The position numbers were made by a program, and so were the translations under genes. Shown in pieces: positions 1-11,025 of a stretch of DNA of 64,000 bases (position 1 is the first letter of the stretch; every line of letters begins with the position of its first letter). A model generated the notes under the pieces. It worked only from the letters and a program-made list of their open reading frames with translations. It searched no databases and had not been told where the DNA came from. This DNA is from Notamacropus eugenii (taxonomy: Eukaryota; Chordata; Mammalia; Diprotodontia; Macropodidae). Location of the stretch: contig NC_092876.1 of the NCBI RefSeq assembly GCF_028372415.1, forward strand, positions 56,783,256-56,847,255, given 5' to 3'.

Positions 1-111
1 TACGTGGAATTTGCCTTATTCTGATTCTCTTTGTTGCTGTACCTCTCTCTTTCCAATTATCTTTCGTTTCTTCTATATATCCTATACATATCCAATTTAT
101 ATTTCTCTCTC

Positions 112-187
112 TTAGTTTCCTCATCTATAGTATGAGGGGAATAGATTCAATGGCCTCTCCTAACCCTAACTCTATGATCCTATGACT
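112..187 (+). mobile_element. MIR3-like SINE 3' part
   Basis: The segment runs from a 'cttagtttcctcatctatag' core into a 'ctctatgatcctatg' end, the usual order of a MIR3/L3-tailed SINE. Only the 3' half is present and it is diverged. Confidence 0.5.
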
Positions 188-195
188 CTTTCACT

Positions 196-280
196 ATGGG
201 TTCAGAGAAACCTGAAGAGACTTGTATGAACTGATGCAGTGAAGGAAGCAGAACCAGGAGATCATATACAAATAACTTTG
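196..280 (+). mobile_element. L1 3'-region fragment
   Basis: The stretch 'tatgaactgatgca...gaagcagaaccaggaga' matches the sense strand of the marsupial L1 3' region. The same motif reads antisense at 23.17 and 38.27 kb in this window. It is a short, diverged fragment. Confidence 0.55.
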
Positions 281-379
281 AAAGCCTTAAGAATTCTGCT
301 TAATGCTTTAATGTCCTTCATTAAAGCTTAATTCAGCTTAAGGACAAAATATTATGAGCAACGAAAAACCTATTTAAAT

Positions 380-780
380 ATGGCAGTGCTACAATTAGAA
401 TCGCACAAGACCTAGCAGTGGCAATACTAAAAGATCACAAGTCTTGGAACACCATATATAGAAGAGCAAAAGAACTGGGGTTGAGACTGAAAATCTCATA
501 CCCAGCAAAGTTAAGCAGAATCCTGAATGAAAAAAAAAGATATTTAATGAGTTGTCAGACTTTCAGGATTTTGTTAAAAACAAATAAACCTGAATTTAAT
601 AGAAGATTTGACATATAAGATCCAAGAGAAATGTAAGGTACATATCAAAGACTAATTATAAGAGACTCTATAATGACAGATTGTTTATCTCTCGTATGAG
701 GAAATGTAAAATGTATGTCTAAGATTGTTATTAGTAATTGAGTTGTTTGTAAAAAAGATTGGAGGTAGACCGGAGTATGA
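380..780 (+). mobile_element. L1 ORF1 C-terminal fragment and downstream spacer
   Basis: The frame is open from about 382 to the stop at 616-618. Its product contains IRIAQDLAVAILKDHKSW and then LKISYPAKLS. This is the layout of the L1 ORF1p C-terminal domain, where a W-containing helix precedes an invariant-looking YPAKLS strand. ORF1p is the trimeric RNA-binding chaperone of the L1 particle. Only the last ~75 residues remain, without the coiled coil or RRM. The purine-rich DNA after the stop resembles the marsupial L1 inter-ORF spacer. An ATG-less GTG codon at 418 is not a real start. Relic, not a gene. Confidence 0.7.
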
Positions 781-1319
781 TATGATTCTAAAAAGTAAAA
801 CCCTTTAGGAACAGGTAAAAAAAAATAATTATTATTATTTTTGTGTGTATTATGATAAATTTATTTGGAAGATGAGTATGATGAGGAGAAAAGGTGATAA
901 TGTGTGGTGAGCTATGCATCAGCCTGTAAGAACTCATGCTAAAACCTGGCAGAGTTTATGGTGGATTATTTTGACCATTTGCTTCCTTGGCTACATGCTC
1001 TCTCCTTTCTCACATCAGAATTTGTTTCAGAAGTAAGTATACTGGTTACTAAGAGACATAGACATTTACTGAAATGCTCCATATATTAGCACATCCGAGG
1101 TGATGACACTGAATGGAGAACTCTCCACAATGGGCCAATGCTCTATTACAGTGTCACCCCATCTTACAGGGGCTGGACTGGCCCTGCAGAAGCAGAGTAG
1201 AGATCCGGAGGAACAAGCAAAAGTCCTCACACTGAGCACTCTGGGTGAGGATGGAAGCAACCCAACCAGAATCCACCAGCCCTCTGCCCTCCCCAGCAGG
1301 GCATCTGTTTGCTCACCAT
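781..1319. other. Unassigned interval
   Basis: An A/T-rich stretch (816-850) is followed by DNA of ordinary composition. The part next to 1320 could be 3' UTR of the neighbouring CSTF2 retrocopy, but I see no poly(A) signal or tail that would prove it. Confidence 0.4.
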
Positions 1320-2960
1320 TCAAGGGGCTTCAGTAGATTTTTGTGTCTGTTCCTTTAAATTGGGCTGTTGCTGAGGAGGCAGCATAGCAATTTGGCTTGA
1401 AGTCAGTTGGAACGCTTGCATAATCAAAGCAGCCTTTTCATGATCCTGCAAAGTAACCTGGTTCTGTCTAGGACTAAATCCCCCAGGCTGACCTCTGCCT
1501 TGCACATCAGATCCCTGCATGCCTGGGACCTGCCTGGGACCCTGCGGGTGACCTTCTCCCATGTGGATTGACCGAGGTCCCTGGAGTCCTCCAGGCATTG
1601 GGCCGCTGGGGCCAGGGCCTCTTGTTTCCTTTGCTTTTGCATCCATGTCCCTAGCCTCCACGACCTTTGATTCTGAACTCCAGGTCTCCATCCTCTTGGC
1701 TTCCATTGCTCTGACATCCATTCCTTGGGCCTCCAGGGCTATGGACTCCATAGCTCAGATCTCCATCCCTTTCAGATCTCTTCCTCCTCTTCCATCCATG
1801 GGTGGACTCCTTTGATCCAGCATGGGTCCTCTGGGCTTTCCCATTAGAAACTGAGGCTCTCCCAGCGGCCCTCCCCTCATCTTGTGAGAAGGGCCACGAC
1901 TGTCATAGTCAGGGACGTGGTACATGGCAGGACCCTGATGGGGTGGCCCCAGGTAACTTCTGGGTTCTACTTCTCCAATGACTGAGAGCACAGTTCCCCT
2001 GCATGGGTTATTTGGCGCATCTCCTAAAAGATCTTGGGGAGGTAGGCCGCCAGCAGGCATAGATCCTTGTTACATAAGGGCTCTGGGGTCTAGCATTGGC
2101 ACTTGCCTCCAGTCTAAGGATACTGGTCCACTGCCTGGCATTCCAATTTTAGACTACATTCTGCCTCTAGGAGGCAAGGGACCAGGGCCATGTCCTGCAG
2201 TGGGCATTGCTTCTGATATGGGAATGCCACCTTGTAGAGGTGGTTGCATCAGAGGAGGAGCTCCATTCACATTCATTCCACCCAAAGGCTGTGATTGAGA
2301 GGCTAGAGTATTTGGCTGGTTCATTGGTGCACTAGGCCCTTGACCAGGGTATGAGTTACCTTGAATGAAAGATGGGATATTTGTTTGATGATGCAAAATT
2401 TTCAGTGCAATCTCTGGATCCACACAATGCACATTACTACTTAGGTCTGTAGCAAAGCATAGGCTAGCCAGGGGTTTTGGAGCAACATGTTCTGTGCTTC
2501 TTGGGGACTATTCTGGACCCAAAGCTTCATCTGTCTCATCAGCTGAAACATCTGTTCTAGTGGCAGACTGGCATCTGCTCTGCTTATGGATTCTGGAGCA
2601 TCTTCAGGGCTGATGGGATCTCCATGGGGAGATTCAATGATGGGGGCACCAGTGCCAAGGCTCTTTAGTTCTCCTTTGATATTCACAGAAACCATAACCC
2701 TTTGGTTTTCCTATCTCACAATCATATACCAACCTGAAACTGACAGCTGGTCCAACTTCAGAGAAGACATCCTTTAGCTGTTCTTCTGTGGCTTCTTATG
2801 GAATGTTTCCTAACAACATGGAGAGCAGTGATCCATCTACCACCAGACCCACCTTCATCCTCCCTGCCTGCTTCTGATGGGAGCACAAGTGCTTCTTGCA
2901 CCTGCCCACAATTACGCAATGCCCAAAGGAGACTCCCTTTATAGAGGTGGCCCCAGGCTT
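1320..2960 (-). pseudogene. CSTF2: CSTF2 (CstF-64) processed pseudogene
   Basis: Reading leftward, all parts of cleavage-stimulation factor CstF-64 appear in order without introns. The start is near 2858. A partial RRM has EATEEQLKD (about 2795) and [11 protein letters not shown] (about 2710-2676). The hinge has [10 protein letters not shown] and SPEDAPESIS (2674-2441). A P/G-rich region with DPEIALKIL and LGGMNVNGAPPLM follows, then a degenerate MEARA-type repeat (about 1750-1620), and the C-terminal helix EKAALIMQAFQL with IAMLPP ending at 1320. The parent protein binds GU-rich RNA downstream of polyadenylation sites. This copy is dead. It has stops at 2796-2798, 2441-2443, 2154-2156 and 1755-1757, an extra 2 bp near 2421-2425, and a deletion at about 2675 that removes the second half of the RRM. 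Lack of introns indicates retrocopying. Sequence right of 2858 may be 5' UTR. Confidence 0.92.
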
Positions 2961-3239
2961 CTCCAAAAGTAATTATTTTATACACATGAGGTGTGAGAAG
3001 AAGAACCAGCACAGAGGAATTAGATGGGGGAGAAGGGCTGGTAGTTCTGGAACCCAACTTTTATCAGGAATGGATTTAAGAAGGAATAATACATATATAT
3101 ATCTAGAATGGTGTAAAAGTTTTCTAAATTCAGAAAGAAAAGGCTAAGGGGACAGGGAATGGGGAGAGGACAAGGGAAGGATCTTTGGAGGGAGTGCTGG
3201 CTAAGCAATAGGAGGGCAAGGTGGTGGGCAGAAGTAAAG

Positions 3240-3425
3240 TAGAGGAGTCAGCAGGGAAAGGAGATAAAAGATATACACAAATATAAAATAAAGATCAAGA
3301 CTAGAATTTATTAAGAAAAAAAGCAGGAGTAGGAATCATGATCTCAAACAAGGTTAAAGCTAAAATAGTTTTAATCAAAAGAAAAAAATAGGAAAACTAT
3401 ATTATATGTCAGCCAAATTAGTCAA
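3240..3425 (+). mobile_element. L1 ORF2 endonuclease-domain fragment
   Basis: The + strand around 3315-3405 reads KKAGVGIMISNK and then a lysine-rich IKR motif. This corresponds to the L1 ORF2 endonuclease segment (human-type KKAGVAILVSDK...IKRDKEGHYI). Short, with stop codons. Sense orientation. Confidence 0.6.
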
Positions 3426-3584
3426 TATTATTTTAGACTATTTGAAATAACTTGTCAGAATATTGCTCTGGTGTAGGAAATGAGTTGGTGGACTTAGAAA
3501 AATATGGAAATACTGGGCCTTATAAAGGAAGAGGTTATCTACTCTCAGAGAAACAGAGAACAAAGAAGTCTAGTACAATCTTAC

Positions 3585-3760
3585 ATAGATTCATATGAAT
3601 GTATATGTCTATATATGAATGATTATAGATATCTAAGTAAATCTGTCTATGCATATATAGCTTTGTATATGTGTATATGTGCATGTATGTTTGTATGAGT
3701 ATATATGTGTATGTATATGTAAATATACCCATGAACACACACATGTCTACGTTTAATCGT
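3585..3760. repeat. TATG/TATA-rich imperfect microsatellite
   Basis: Irregular runs of TATG, TATA and TGTA steps, for example 'gtatatgtgtatatgtgcat'. They create meaningless Tyr/Ile-rich open frames on both strands. Confidence 0.75.
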
Positions 3761-3989
3761 AACCTTCTTTGAGGGGCAGGGAGAGGAAGGGGAAAAAACA
3801 AAGTAAAAAGTACACAGCACAGAACGCAAGAAAACATGCAAGGAAGCAAAGATGCATCATATACACTGATATTTGCACCAATGCATAGTATTTCTTACAT
3901 CAGTTTCCTTGAGATGAAAATTTAGTGCTGTATATTTTGAATCCTTTCTTACATTCTGTTGTGCACATGGCAATGTTTTTCTTCTCTTG

Positions 3990-4045
3990 TTGTGTATTTA
4001 AGTTTAAAATAAATTAATAATAACAAAAAAAAAAGAAAAAAAAAG
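3990..4045 (+). repeat. A-rich tail after an AATAAA-type signal
   Basis: 'aaaataaattaataataac' is followed by two runs of A (4024-4044). This looks like the 3' end of a retroposed transcript. The body upstream (about 3850-3990) is not recognised. Confidence 0.45.
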
Positions 4046-4049
4046 AATT

Positions 4050-4575
4050 CTTCTTGATGCCGTGACCAGTCACGATAGTAACAGACTTTTGATGGAGAAT
4101 ATTACCCACCTAATTATTTCAGAAAAACCTAGGAAGACTTCTATGAACTGATACAACGTGAAGTGAGCAGAACCGAGAGAACATTGTACACAGTGATAGC
4201 AATATTCTGAGGATGGTCCGTGAAAGACTTAGCTACTCTGTTTCAATACAATGATCCACAACAGTTCCAAAGGACTCACAATAAAAAAAATGCTACACGC
4301 CCCCAGAGAGAACCGATAATATCTGCGTAGAGATTGAAGCATTATTTTTTTCACTTTAAAAAATTTTCTTGCTTCTTCTTGTTTTTTTTTTCCAATATGG
4401 CTAATGTGGAAATGAAGAAAGGGGAAAGAAAGAAAGAAGAAGAATGGTACCCATCTTCTGACAGTGAAGGAATGGATGCAAGTTGCAAACTGGGACAAAG
4501 CATTTTTTTAAACATGAACTCTCTAGGAATTTGTTTTGATTGACTAAGCATATTTGTTACAAGGATCATTTTTAA
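4050..4575 (+). mobile_element. L1 3' UTR, sense
   Basis: Marsupial L1 3' motifs occur in order: 'ttatttcagaaaaacctagg', 'gtgagcagaaccgagagaac', 'cagagagaaccgataatatc', a T/C-rich stretch, 'aatatggctaatgtggaaat', then 'gactaagcatatttgttaca'. There is no ORF2 coding sequence, so it is heavily 5' truncated. Confidence 0.75.
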
Positions 4576-4710
4576 AATTTAATTATTTGTTTTTAGTTTT
4601 TAACAATCACTCCCATAAGTCTTAACTTTTCTCCCCCTCCCTCCCTGAGATGGCATGCAGTCATATGTGGGTTCTACACATTCATTCTTATTAAACACAT
4701 TTTCACATTA
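4572..4710 (-). mobile_element. L1 3'-end fragment, antisense
   Basis: 'gtttttaacaatcactccca' through 'cccctccctccctgagatgg' to 'ttcacattagtc' is the reverse complement of an L1 3' UTR end. It matches the copy that starts at 22761. It abuts the sense L1 tail on its left, so two L1 3' ends meet. Confidence 0.7.
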
Positions 4711-5240
4711 GTCTGGATCATTTTTTTAAATTGGTGATTAGGTAGAAGAGAAAATAAATGCTTGTTATTTGAAAAAGACAAGAAGGAAAAAGAAAAAAGG
4801 AGAGCAGAAGATAGGTTATGAAGGTTTGGCTTTGGGTCAGCTCTAAAAAAGGTCTCGTTCTGGGCAGGGTGGATATGGTCATATGTCAAGAGCCACTGGA
4901 ACATCTTTCCTTGGACTGAGGAGAGAGGAGATGAAGTGAAAGACTGAAAGCATATCTTGAAGGGTGTGAGTTGAAGTTGTTTGGAACAAATGTATATCCT
5001 GGGCAGCTTCCCTCATTTACATCTGGGATGTGTTGTTACCATTCACTCTCTGCGCTGCTATGATCCAGGAAGGTTTTGGAGATCAAGGGAGAGCCTGGTT
5101 ACTCCCTCTCTCTCCCAGTGGCTCATCTGAGGCATTTATACATTGGATCTTAGAATTCAGAGCTAGGAGAGGAAGAAAGCAAAGTCCAAAGAAGCCAGGT
5201 GACTTGTCTGAGGTCAGAGAGGAAACAGATTTGGGATTTA

Positions 5241-5480
5241 GGGCAGTTAGATGGTGCAGTGGATAGCGGGTGGGGCCTGGAGTCAGGAGACCTGAGTTCA
5301 GATTCAGCCTCAGACACTAGTTGTGCAATCCTGGGCAAGTCACTTAATCCTCTTTGCCTCAGTTTCCTCATCTGTCAAATGAGTTGAAGAAGGAAATAGC
5401 AAACCATTCTAATATCATTGCCATGAAAACTCCAAATAGGGTCATGAAGAATTGGACATGACTAAAACAACTGAACAGCC
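5241..5480 (+). mobile_element. MAR1-type tRNA SINE
   Basis: The tRNA-like head 'agatggtgcagtggatagcg' carries a B-box-like 'gagttcagattc'. The core 'ggcaagtcacttaatcc' follows, then the MAR1 3' part (a diverged 'aggaaatagcaaaccattct' and 'ggacatgactaaaacaactg'). Full length. Confidence 0.88.
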
Positions 5481-5504
5481 ACATGAGATTTCAACTCAGG
5501 TCCT

Positions 5505-5665
5505 CTGAAAGAGTACTGGTTTGGGAGTCTGAGGAGCTGGGCTCCATTCTGAGATTTGCTGTTTATTAGCTTGGGCAAGTCATTTAGCCTTTCTAAGCTT
5601 CTTCATCTCTGGAATGGACCTGGTGGACTTAAGATGCTCTCTAAGGGGTCTTCCTTAGGTCTGGT
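5505..5665 (+). mobile_element. MIR3-like SINE
   Basis: MIR core 'cttgggcaagtcatttagcc' leads to 'cttcatctctggaatgg' and a 3' end resembling 'gatgctctctaagg'. Diverged. Confidence 0.6.
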
Positions 5666-6150
5666 GAGCAGAATTCCAAATCCAGTGACCTTTGCACCAC
5701 ATCCCACTGCTCATGGAAGTTCTGAAAGAAACTCTTGATGAAGTAGTTTCCTCTGGTGGCCACAGCCACCATTTCTAGGAGGTGGGGGAGACAGCAAAAG
5801 ATTCTATAAAAATGTTAGAACTCAGTGGAAAAGTGAGACCAAATTGAACCTTAGAGATTGTGGAGTTCAGACCAACAGTTATAGACCAATGTAATCCAGG
5901 CTTATCTGAGCATGACTGGTTTGCTTGATATGGAAGCCTCTGCATCCCCTAGCTCATGTATAGATGGGGTCAGCCTCTTTTGATTGGCTGCCTATAGTTT
6001 TTAAAATGGCAAGACTGAGCCAGTGGTGTCTCTTTTCCACCCCCCCCTTTCTGCTGTGTCCAAAAGGTAAAGAGCCCAATTCCCCTATACCATGGGTGCC
6101 AGGAACTGAACCCATGAGAGGGGAAGGACTGTCCCTCCCTTACTGTCCTT
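5666..6150. other. Unassigned interval
   Basis: Ordinary-composition DNA with no clear repeat or exon. A run of eight C at about 6041-6048 is the only notable tract. Confidence 0.4.
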
Positions 6151-6159
6151 CTCTTTTAC

Positions 6160-6335
6160 TCCTGGCTCCCAGAAATGAGCCTGGGGATATTTGTTCCTGT
6201 TCTGTCTTGGTTTTCCTCTTTAGTTTCAGGAGTTGGAGGTAAGAAGGTGATCTTCTCCGAAGTTGGGAGTTTAAGCCATGGTGACCTTGGAGTCAGGATC
6301 TGCAGGAGAGGGGTAGCAGCTGGCCATCCTAGCAT
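6160..6335 (+). ncRNA. 7SL-RNA-like relic, copy 1
   Basis: The segment contains 'gttggagg', then 'tccgaagttggga', then 'ccatggtgaccttgg'. These resemble ordered blocks of signal-recognition-particle RNA (7SL). It is the inverted partner of 6800-6960: over about 170 bp the reverse complement lines up at roughly three-quarters identity by eye. The 7SL assignment is tentative. The inverted repeat itself is directly visible. Confidence 0.35.
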
Positions 6336-6754
6336 AGGAGTCCCCAAAAGCCAGGGTTCCTGGGACTCAAGCCTGAGGATGGTTTTGGACTTGAAACTGA
6401 GCCAGTGCTCTATGGGAATGGAGCCTGATCCACCTTCCCTCCTCAGAGACTGAAAGTGGGGCAATGGGGGAGGAGCATTGTGTCTTCCACATGTTGGGGA
6501 AACAAGTACATACATTGTTATTATAACTTGTGAAGTAAATATTTCTGTGTTAAACCTAATCTGACTATTAGTATTTAATGGAACTGGGGTGTAGGGAGGT
6601 TCCTTCTCCATTAATAGTACATCAGTGTGGGTCTGGAGTCACTGGCAGAAAGACCAGATGCCTCCAAGTGCCTTTAAGGATCCCTGAGAACCCTAATGGT
6701 GGGAGGGGATGGTGAAATCTTACCTTCTTGGCCTCCTAGGCAGTGAAGGCCATG

Positions 6755-6960
6755 GTAAGTTGTGCCACATGCAGTGGCTCATGGTTTCTCAGCACTTCTA
6801 TGTCAACTTGGCTGGCTACAGCTCCTCTCCTGTAATCCTGGCTCCAAGGTCACCATGGCTCAAACTCTTGGGTCTCATGAGGATCACTTTCTCACCTCCA
6901 GCACTTGAAACTGAAAAGGACAAAAAAACCCTAACCTCAGGCCCTTTTCTGGGAACAAAA
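6755..6960 (-). ncRNA. 7SL-RNA-like relic, copy 2
   Basis: Read on the minus strand it gives 'gtgatcctcatgagaccc', 'aagagtttgagccatggtga', 'gtgctgag' and 'gagccactgca'. The order matches 7SL blocks (GGATCGCTTGAGTCC, GTGACCT, GTGCTGATC, AGCCACTGCA). The reading frame over 6709-7107 is an accident of this element. A retroposed pseudogene or an old 7SL-derived SINE are both possible. Confidence 0.38.
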
Positions 6961-7194
6961 GCGAGGGAGACCAGGGCAAGGAAAGTTATTCCTCTCTCAC
7001 CAGTTCAGTTCATGGCACCCACGCTGAGAGAAAGCAGGAGAGGGAAGAAGGAGAGAAAAGTTATTGGTGAAATGTGGTGGAAAAAAGTCTTGTGTCTAGC
7101 CTTCTAATTACTCATCACTGCCCCCCATTTATTCTCCCTTTTCCTTTCATATATGTTATGGGATCACAGAGTCACAAACTCCCAGAGTTGGATG

Positions 7195-7480
7195 ATCCTT
7201 CAGAGATCATCTGGTGATGACCAACCTGACCAAAAATCTTTTCTTTAATATCCTTGAGAAGTGGCAATCCAGGCTCCACTTGGAAATTTCCAGGGAGGAG
7301 AAACTCCTTCCTTCCAAAGACAGCTCATTTTACTTGGGAACAAAACCTGAGAATCAGCCAGGAAAATTTTCCTTACACAGAGCCTTGATCTTCTCTGATA
7401 TTTCTACCCCCTGCTTGTAGTTTCATCCTCTGGGGTCAAGCAGAGGAAGACTAGTCTCTCTTCCATAGAACAGATTTCTA
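7195..7480 (+). mobile_element. L3/CR1-type LINE 3' fragment
   Basis: Ordered landmarks seen in old CR1-clade LINEs: 'agttggatgatccttcagag', 'ccaggctccacttgg', 'aaactccttccttcc', 'cctctggggtcaagcagagg'. The same set recurs at 55.3-55.56 kb. Confidence 0.6.
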
Positions 7481-7639
7481 AACAATAATGTAGCAATTAA
7501 ATCTTATATCCAGGCTACACATACCCAGTTCCTTCAATAGATCCCCTTATTAGAAGGTCCTTCATTCTCTGTTAATACAACTGCACTAGCTTGTTCAATC
7601 ACCTCCTCTGGAAATTACAGGTCATCCTGCAGGTTACAG

Positions 7640-8500
7640 TCCCAACCTTTCTTCTCTCAGAGGTGTTTTTGGGAATAATAGCTCACATTTCTAAAGTTAT
7701 AAGTTTAGAAAGCATTTTCGTCACCACCTCTCTGTGACATAGGTAGTTATCATTACATCCACACCAGCTTGCATTTCTTGCACTGGTACTCCAGAGTGAT
7801 CCTAGGAAACCTCATTATTGGGAAGTTCACCATTCTGGAGATTTAGTACTCATTCTTCATCAGTAATCTCAGTACTGTCTGCCCTGTGTAATGTTAATGG
7901 GATTTAAGATTTTCCCTGCCTGTTAATAGACCTCACATGGAGCCCATTAAGGGACACTTGGTTAAGGGAGGCTTGCTTATTTGAAGGCTTTCACACCTTT
8001 TGGTAATTAGGCACTGAAGCACTTGGGTTGTGATGCCTTCTGGCTCTCTCTCTATATTCTGAGGTTAGCATTTTGCTTCGGGGCTTACTCATTGGAAGAG
8101 TGTTTGTGTGATTTGGCCAGATAAGAATCTGGATAATGGTTAAGGAGCCCCTCAGTTTTGAGAACCTAGATGTTGGTGTTTCTCTCTCTGGTAACTATGT
8201 ATCCATATAATGGTCAGACAGCTGGATCTGTGTGTTGATCTGTGATGTATGTATCTCTTATGGTCAGACAGTTAGAAGCCCTGTCTGTTGATCTTTATGG
8301 TATTTTCTCTGTAATTTCTGCTCATTATTTCTGTTTGTATTTTCTCTGAAGTTCAGAGTGCTGAGTTTTCCCCCTGAACTAAGTGAATAATATATATGTT
8401 TGATTAAAGTAAAATGGTTGCTTCAGAGTTGCTTTCCTCTAAGAAAAGCAGATCTAGGAACCTGTAGTAGCAGGTCATCCTGGGTATACTAGGGTGCTTG
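7640..8500. other. Mostly unassigned interval with a MIR trace
   Basis: A short minus-strand MIR-like trace ('aataatagctcacatttcta', 'gacataggtagttatcatta') lies near 7675-7760. The remainder looks single copy, with no exon I can support. Confidence 0.4.
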
Positions 8501-8599
8501 CTGTTATAGCCTCTGATTGGAGGACTGGAGGGTGAAGCAAAAACTCCCTGCTCAGCCTCCATTCAAACAGAGTTCCCAGGACTATCAACTCTTCAGTTC

Positions 8600-8795
8600 T
8601 CACCAGTTATCACTCCTTGGGCCAGATTCCCTTTTCCCACTTTCTAGTTTTCTTTTGTGGGACATCTTTCCCCTTTAGATTGTAAGCAACTCAAGGCCAG
8701 GGACTATCTTTCCTTTCCAATTTTATCTCCCTGGCATTTAGCTCAGTATCTGGCACATAGTAAAAGCTAAATAAATGTTTATTGATTGACTGACT
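8600..8795 (+). mobile_element. L2 3' end
   Basis: The canonical L2 end is in order: 'agattgtaagcaactcaagg', 'ccagggactatctttc', 'tggcacatagtaaaagctaa', 'ataaatgtttattga'. Confidence 0.85.
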
Positions 8796-8900
8796 AGGTA
8801 GTCACTTGCTCAGGGTCACACAGTTAGCAAGTATCTGATCAGGCACTTGAAATCCGACTTCTGGCCCCAGATGCAGCACCTTCCCATTGGGTCTAAAGGA
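8796..8900 (-). mobile_element. MIR fragment
   Basis: 'gcagggtcacacagttagcaag'-like core (about 8810-8830) followed by a cysteine-less tRNA-head remnant. This is the antisense order of MIR. Confidence 0.6.
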
Positions 8901-9324
8901 CAGTCTGTGGCCATGAGATAGAGCAAAATTAACTGGTGCTCAAGGGAACCAAGAGCATGACTTTGGCTTTATGAGCATAATGATCTCACTCACAGATAAC
9001 CCTCTGGGTGCTAAGCTCAAGACACAACAACCCCAAATATCTGCCTCGGGGAAGAGCAATGAGAAACTCATGAATCCAGAGTCTGTGGATATTTCTACTG
9101 AGGACAGTAATTATTTGTTAGCTTCAAGGAAAGTTCTAGGCCAGTATAAAGGTGTCTGCATTTAATAATATTTACCTAGTCTGGTTCCTACTTTGAAAGG
9201 CATATACATATACACACATACACAAATGTACATTTACTCACTTGTCCCTACAACATGAGGCTAAAGTTAGCAGAAAAAAATTATTAATATATTAAATGAA
9301 AGCGAGGTGTTTAACTATGTTGTT

Positions 9325-9627
9325 CATTATTTCACTTGTGTCTAACTTTTCATGACCCTCTTTGGGGTTTTCTTGGAAGTGGTTTGCCATTTCCTTCTCC
9401 AGCTCATTTTAGAGATGAGGAAACTGAGATAAATAGGGTTAAGAGACTTGCCTACAATCACACAGTTAGTAAGTGTCTGTAGGAACTATTATTCTCATTT
9501 TACAGTTGGGTAAACTGAGGCAGATTAAGGTAAATGACTTGCCCAGGATCACACAGTTAATTGTAGGAAGTCATATTTGAACTCAGGTCTTCCTGATTCC
9601 AGGTTCAGCACCACCTAGCTGCCCAAA
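9325..9627 (-). mobile_element. MAR1/MIR SINE pair, antisense
   Basis: Antisense MAR1 3' motifs ('tggggttttcttggaagtgg', 'tttgccatttccttctcc') lead into 'cacacagttagtaagtgtct'. A second antisense core then follows, ending 'gcaccacctagctgcc'. The internal repeat of the core suggests either a second SINE inserted or a duplicated core. Confidence 0.75.
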
Positions 9628-10065
9628 GTATATAACAAGACATGAATTATTAACTTTACAGAAGTAAAAAGAGGTCATAATTAACTAATTGATTTGTTAG
9701 TTGTCCTTCCTTGGTGTGGTTTTTAACTCTGATGAGTAAGTAGAGGTGGTTTTCTGTTTCTTAGGCTGTTCCCTTCCCCTCTCCAAACCTTTTCTATTTT
9801 CTCCTCAAACTCTTGTTTCATCTGGGGCCTTTCTTAAGTTAACTATGGGGGTGAGCTTCCTCTCAGATCAGTCGGCTTTGCCAACTTTGAGGGCTCCCGA
9901 TCAGTTTGCTAACATTTTTTCCAAAGCTTTCCTCCTGAGGTGAATAGTTCCTAGCTCGTGTATGCTTTTGAGAAGATGGTGCCATGATAGAGAAATCCAC
10001 GAGGTTAATGATGATGGTGGTAATAATTAGGTAAAGTAAGAGGGTTAGAGTTACTGATTGCTAAG

Positions 10066-10185
10066 AACCCTTCACTGCACCTCCCATATTCTGCGTTCTG
10101 AGGCCTCTCCCAGTTCTGACATTCTGTGTTCTAAGGCCCTCCCAGCTCTGAGCTTCCTCCAGGCTCTAAATTCTGTGTTCCAGGG
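10066..10185 (+). repeat. Short array of the ~33-bp 'ttctaaggccctcccagctctgacattctgtg'-type monomer
   Basis: Three to four degenerate units contain 'gttctgacattctgtg' and 'ctaaggccctcccagctc'. It is the same monomer as the ten-unit array at 59619-59948. Confidence 0.75.
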
Positions 10186-10244
10186 TTCATTCTTCTCTCT
10201 TGCCACTTCACTTGTCCTCCGGCTCTCCTCTTCACTGATATTTT

Positions 10245-10390
10245 ACAGTTCTATGGATAAAACATTCAGTTTGACCTTGGGCCAGTTCCTTCCCCAGTCT
10301 GGGCCTCCATCTCCCCATCTCTGAAACAAGGACACTGGGCTGGATGAACTTTACATTTCCTTCCAGCTCTGACACTCTGCGATTTAAGAT
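10245..10390 (+). mobile_element. MIR3-like SINE
   Basis: 'ttgaccttgggccagttcct' is followed by 'ctccccatctctgaaacaag', then 'gggctggatgaacttt' and the L3-type end 'ccttccagctctgacactct'. Confidence 0.75.
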
Positions 10391-10854
10391 TTTTTTTTAG
10401 AAGCATTCTCTTTGATTTGTTCTTTGCTGAAAGTTTAAAAAAAATCCACAGCTGTCTGCACTTTAGAGCCAATGCTCACAGTAGCCTTGGGGCTGCGGGA
10501 GGCCAGGCTCCGCTGGAAACGAATGAATACATTCGCTAATAGAGGAATAAATAAAAACAAATCATATTGCAAGAGCTCTCAGTGGGGTCACTTATCCACT
10601 GTGAAGCTCCAGGGTCTTAGGAGGAAGTGGGAAGGGAGCTCTGTACCAACATGCAAATTGTTTCCCACATGTGGGCCTTGCTGCCAATAACATTTTCCTT
10701 GTTTAGCCTTGGTTTCCTTTTCTCTTTGGGCCTCTGAAAAGGAAAGGATTTAGACTTTAGTGAGTCAGTCAACAAGTATGGACCAAGGGCCAAGGACTTG
10801 TGGATGATGAAAACAAGTAGACGAGAGAAAGTAGGCTGAGATGAGAAGGTTTGG

Positions 10855-11025
10855 ATAAGGCATCAGAGAATCCGAGTTTGAATTCTGACTCCATAAGTTA
10901 CCATCTGTACAACCTTAGGCAAGCTACCCTTCACCTTCCTCCACCTCCCAAGACAGGCCTCAGCTTCCTCATCTGTAAAGTGGTGGAGAGGACTAGATAA
11001 CTTCTGACTTTAAATGGATTTAGAG
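10855..11025 (+). mobile_element. MIR3-like SINE
   Basis: 'cgagtttgaattctgactcc', 'caaccttaggcaagctaccc', 'cagcttcctcatctgtaaag' and 'gaggactagataacttct' occur in SINE order. Confidence 0.75.

Noticed and set aside
5241..5310. tRNA gene search hits from tRNA-like heads of MAR1/MIR SINEs across the window
   Set aside because: Boxes A and B are present, but no cloverleaf with proper acceptor stem is evident and each continues into a SINE body.
6709..7107. 132-codon + strand frame as a possible gene
   Set aside because: Covers an antisense 7SL-like repeat that is duplicated in inverted form at 6160-6335. No domain recognised.
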